The notes below the pieces were generated by a model. It was not told where the DNA came from, did not search any database, and saw only the letters and a program-made list of their open reading frames with translations. From the NCBI GenBank assembly GCA_961205875.1, contig OY540810.1, forward strand, positions 18,414,001 to 18,478,000: a DNA stretch of 64,000 nucleotides, given 5' to 3'. Shown here in pieces: positions 62,984 through 64,000 of the stretch (within the stretch, counting starts at the first letter, position 1; each line of letters opens with the position of its first letter). The translations under genes were made by a program, and so were the position numbers. The DNA comes from Sialis fuliginosa. Taxonomy: Eukaryota; Arthropoda; Insecta; Megaloptera; Sialidae.

Positions 62984-64000
62984 ATAATAATAAACATAAA
63001 CATATACATAAACATTAACTTAAACATACACATAACCATAAACATAAACATAAACATAAACATAAACATAAACATAAACATAAACATAAACATAAACATA
63101 AACATAAACATAAACATAAACCAAAACATAAAAATAAACCAAAACATAAACATAAACCAAAACATAAACATAAACATAAACATAAACCAAAACATAAACA
63201 TAAACCTAAACATAAACATCAAAATAAACATAAACATAAACATAAACATAAACATAAACATAAACATAAACATAAACATAAACATAAACATAAACATAAA
63301 CATAAACATAAACATAAACATAAACATAAACATAAACATAAACATAAACATAAACATAAACATAAACGTAAACATAAACATAAACATAAACATAAACATA
63401 AACCAAAACATAAAAATAAACCAAAACATAAATATAAACCAAAACATAAACACAAACATAAACAAAACATAAACATAAACAAAAACCAAAACATTAACAT
63501 AAACATAAACAAAAACATAAAAATAAACCATAACATAAACATAAACATAAACATAAACCAAAACATAAATATAAACCAAAACATAAACATAAACATAAAC
63601 ATAAACATATACATAAACATAAACATAAACATAAACATAAACATAAACATAAACATAAACATAAACATAAACATAAACATAAACATAAACATAAACATAA
63701 ACATTAATATAAACATAAACATAAACCAAAACATAAACATAAACATAAACTTATACATAAACATAAACATAAACATAAACATTAACATAAACATAAACAT
63801 AAACATAAACATAAACATAAACATAAACATATACATAAACATAAACATAAACATAAACATAAACATAAACATAAACATAAACATAAACATAAACATTAAT
63901 ATAAACATAAACATAAACCAAAACATAAACATAAACATAAACTTAAACATAAACATAAACATAAACATAAACTAAAACATAAACATAAACCAAAACATAA
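62971..64000 (-). repeat. U15 right arm, partial, divergent end
   Basis: The arm runs off the window. After a type-B/C start it has CATCAAAATAAAC (near 63217), a single CGTAAA (near 63367) and an off-lattice AACAAAACATAAAC (near 63463). From about 63600 it switches to blocks not seen in other arms: CATATACATAAAC at 63606 and about 63828, and CATTAATATAAAC at 63702 and 63894 (192 bp, 32 hexamers, apart). Confidence 0.93.

Noticed and set aside
1..64000. Telomeric repeat array
   Set aside because: TTTATG is close to, but not, any telomere repeat that I know (TTAGGG, TTTAGGG, TTAGG, TTTTAGGG). The strand alternation and regular spacers also do not fit a telomere.

Overview
This window holds no gene that I can support. 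All 64 kb is satellite-like DNA. About 57 kb consists of tandem hexamers, TTTATG on one strand and CATAAA on the other, with variants such as TTTTGG, TTTATT, TTTTTG, TTAATG, TTTAAG, TCTATG and TTTGTG that mostly keep the 6-bp lattice. The rest (about 6.7 kb) is 15 near-identical copies of one 446-bp non-hexamer spacer, all in the same orientation. The DNA is very AT-rich, multi-level tandem and free of tRNA, rRNA or recognisable coding sequence. This points to a eukaryotic heterochromatic block (pericentromeric, subtelomeric, knob, sex or B chromosome type). I cannot name the organism.

Layout. The repeating unit is spacer (S) - TTTATG-strand arm (L) - conserved palindrome centre (J) - CATAAA-strand arm (R) - next spacer. 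Spacers start at 2965, 9485, 13884, 17275, 23200, 26435, 30682, 35232, 38313, 42497, 46657, 49577, 53572, 57528 and 61295. Palindrome centres lie at 1730, 7329, 11897, 15318, 21061, 24514, 29987, 33769, 37430, 40489, 44667, 48892, 51793, 55532, 59215 and 62970. Units are 2.9 to 6.5 kb long. I number them U0 (cut by the window start) to U15 (cut by the window end). The + strand is almost free of C in every L arm and almost free of G in every R arm, so strand skew flips at each centre and back across each spacer.

Higher-order structure. U0-U7 form one family. Right arms of U1 and U4 match each other, and those of U2, U3 and U5 match each other. U8-U15 form a second family of three types: A (U8, U12), B (U9, U10, U13) and C (U14, U15, plus the left half of U11). 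The order A-B-B-C-like then A-B-C-C suggests a roughly 14-kb multi-unit repeat with local unit duplications. Arms of matching units differ mainly by whole hexamers: U9 and U10 differ in length by 24 bp, and the right arms of U2, U3 and U5 by 30 and 36 bp. This fits recent unequal exchange and slippage.

Points that stand out are the regular foldback architecture, an internal 234-bp imperfect inverted repeat with 13-bp matching ends inside every spacer, a single 27-copy CGTAAA (CpG-bearing) array at 49007-49168, one non-canonical palindrome centre at 48892 in the same unit, and dense matches to forkhead-type and budding-yeast origin-type consensus sequences created by the hexamer. Long open frames (up to about 700 codons) exist only because five of the six frames of a TTTATG array lack stop codons. 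They are not annotated as genes.
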